A DNA stretch of 6,368 nucleotides from an uncultured Porphyromonadaceae bacterium (GTDB lineage Bacteria; Bacteroidota; Bacteroidia; Bacteroidales; CAMTPD01), in the NCBI GenBank assembly GCA_947074265.1, contig CAMTPD010000095.1, positions 1 through 6,368 on the forward strand, in the 5' to 3' direction. The notes beneath the pieces are model-generated. The model did no database searches. It saw nothing but the letters and a program-made list of their open reading frames with translations, and was not told the origin of the DNA. The position numbers and the translations under genes are program-made. The number at the start of each line of letters is the position of its first letter. Positions within the stretch are counted from its first letter, which is position 1. Shown piece by piece: positions 6,299-6,368 of the stretch.

Positions 6299-6368
6299 TT
6301 ATTTCGTTACAATGTTATTGATAGCGTCGATAAAGGCTTCTACAGAAGCAGCAATGATGTCTGTGTTG
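6299..6368 (-). CDS. leuA: 2-isopropylmalate synthase, C-terminal end (partial)
   Basis: Only the last 22 codons and the TAA (6301-6299) are inside the window; the gene continues past the right edge. The encoded tail contains [17 protein letters not shown], close to the terminal helix of the regulatory domain of long LeuA proteins (consensus near TDIIEASAKAYLNALN). LeuA condenses acetyl-CoA with 2-ketoisovalerate, the first leucine-specific step, and is normally feedback-inhibited by leucine through this C-terminal domain. Position directly before leuC, with an 8-base gap, supports the call. It is too short for the ORF to be judged alone, and the identity rests on this tail and its context. 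It matters because it shows that the operon carries two different synthases of this family. Confidence 0.8.
   Translation of the reverse strand, partial: NTDIIAASVEAFIDAINNIVTK

Larger units (their letters stand above)
1144..6368 (-). other. Leucine/isoleucine operon leuA-leuC-leuD-cimA-mgsA-leuB
   Basis: Six minus-strand genes are packed with gaps of 8, 20, 69 and 7 bases and one 1-base overlap, in the order leuA (partial), leuC, leuD, cimA, mgsA, leuB. No convincing internal promoter or terminator was found, so co-transcription from a promoter beyond the right edge is likely. The set holds the four leucine-specific steps plus a second, pyruvate-type synthase that can feed the same isomerase and dehydrogenase for isoleucine. 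The leader that might carry attenuation or repressor control lies outside the window. Confidence 0.85.

Overview
The window looks like chromosomal DNA from a member of the Bacteroidota, most likely order Bacteroidales. The signs are moderately AT-rich DNA, TAnnTTTG-type promoter boxes, start codons mostly lacking a Shine-Dalgarno sequence, and protein signatures that resemble Bacteroides-type Leu enzymes. The taxon is inferred; nothing in the window names it.

Layout, left to right. Positions 1-204 hold no gene but are rich in candidate regulatory sequence: a leftward TAnnTTTG box, a 15-bp perfect palindrome, two direct TTATGCACA 9-mers (DnaA-box consensus) exactly 40 bp apart, and a rightward TAnnTTTG box. 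Positions 205-1026 (+) encode an exported tetratricopeptide-repeat protein. A 14-bp perfect-stem terminator at 1038-1085 separates it from the convergent minus-strand genes. From 1144 to the right edge the minus strand carries one tight biosynthetic operon, transcribed right to left in the order leuA (only the last 22 codons are in the window), leuC, leuD, a citramalate-synthase-type LeuA paralogue (cimA), mgsA (methylglyoxal synthase) and leuB.

How the genes work together. LeuA makes 2-isopropylmalate, LeuC/LeuD isomerise it to 3-isopropylmalate, and LeuB oxidises and decarboxylates it to the leucine precursor 2-ketoisocaproate. The second synthase keeps the residues known to select pyruvate in Leptospira citramalate synthase. 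The same LeuCD and LeuB can therefore plausibly convert citramalate to 2-ketobutyrate, giving isoleucine without threonine. The outlier is mgsA, a glycolytic-bypass enzyme inserted between cimA and leuB and overlapping the leuB start codon by one base.

No tRNA, rRNA, CRISPR array, insertion sequence or phage gene was seen. The most interesting points are the cimA specificity call, the placement and coupling of mgsA, the architecture of the left intergenic region, and a Gln at the LeuB position that normally holds the NAD-selecting Asp.
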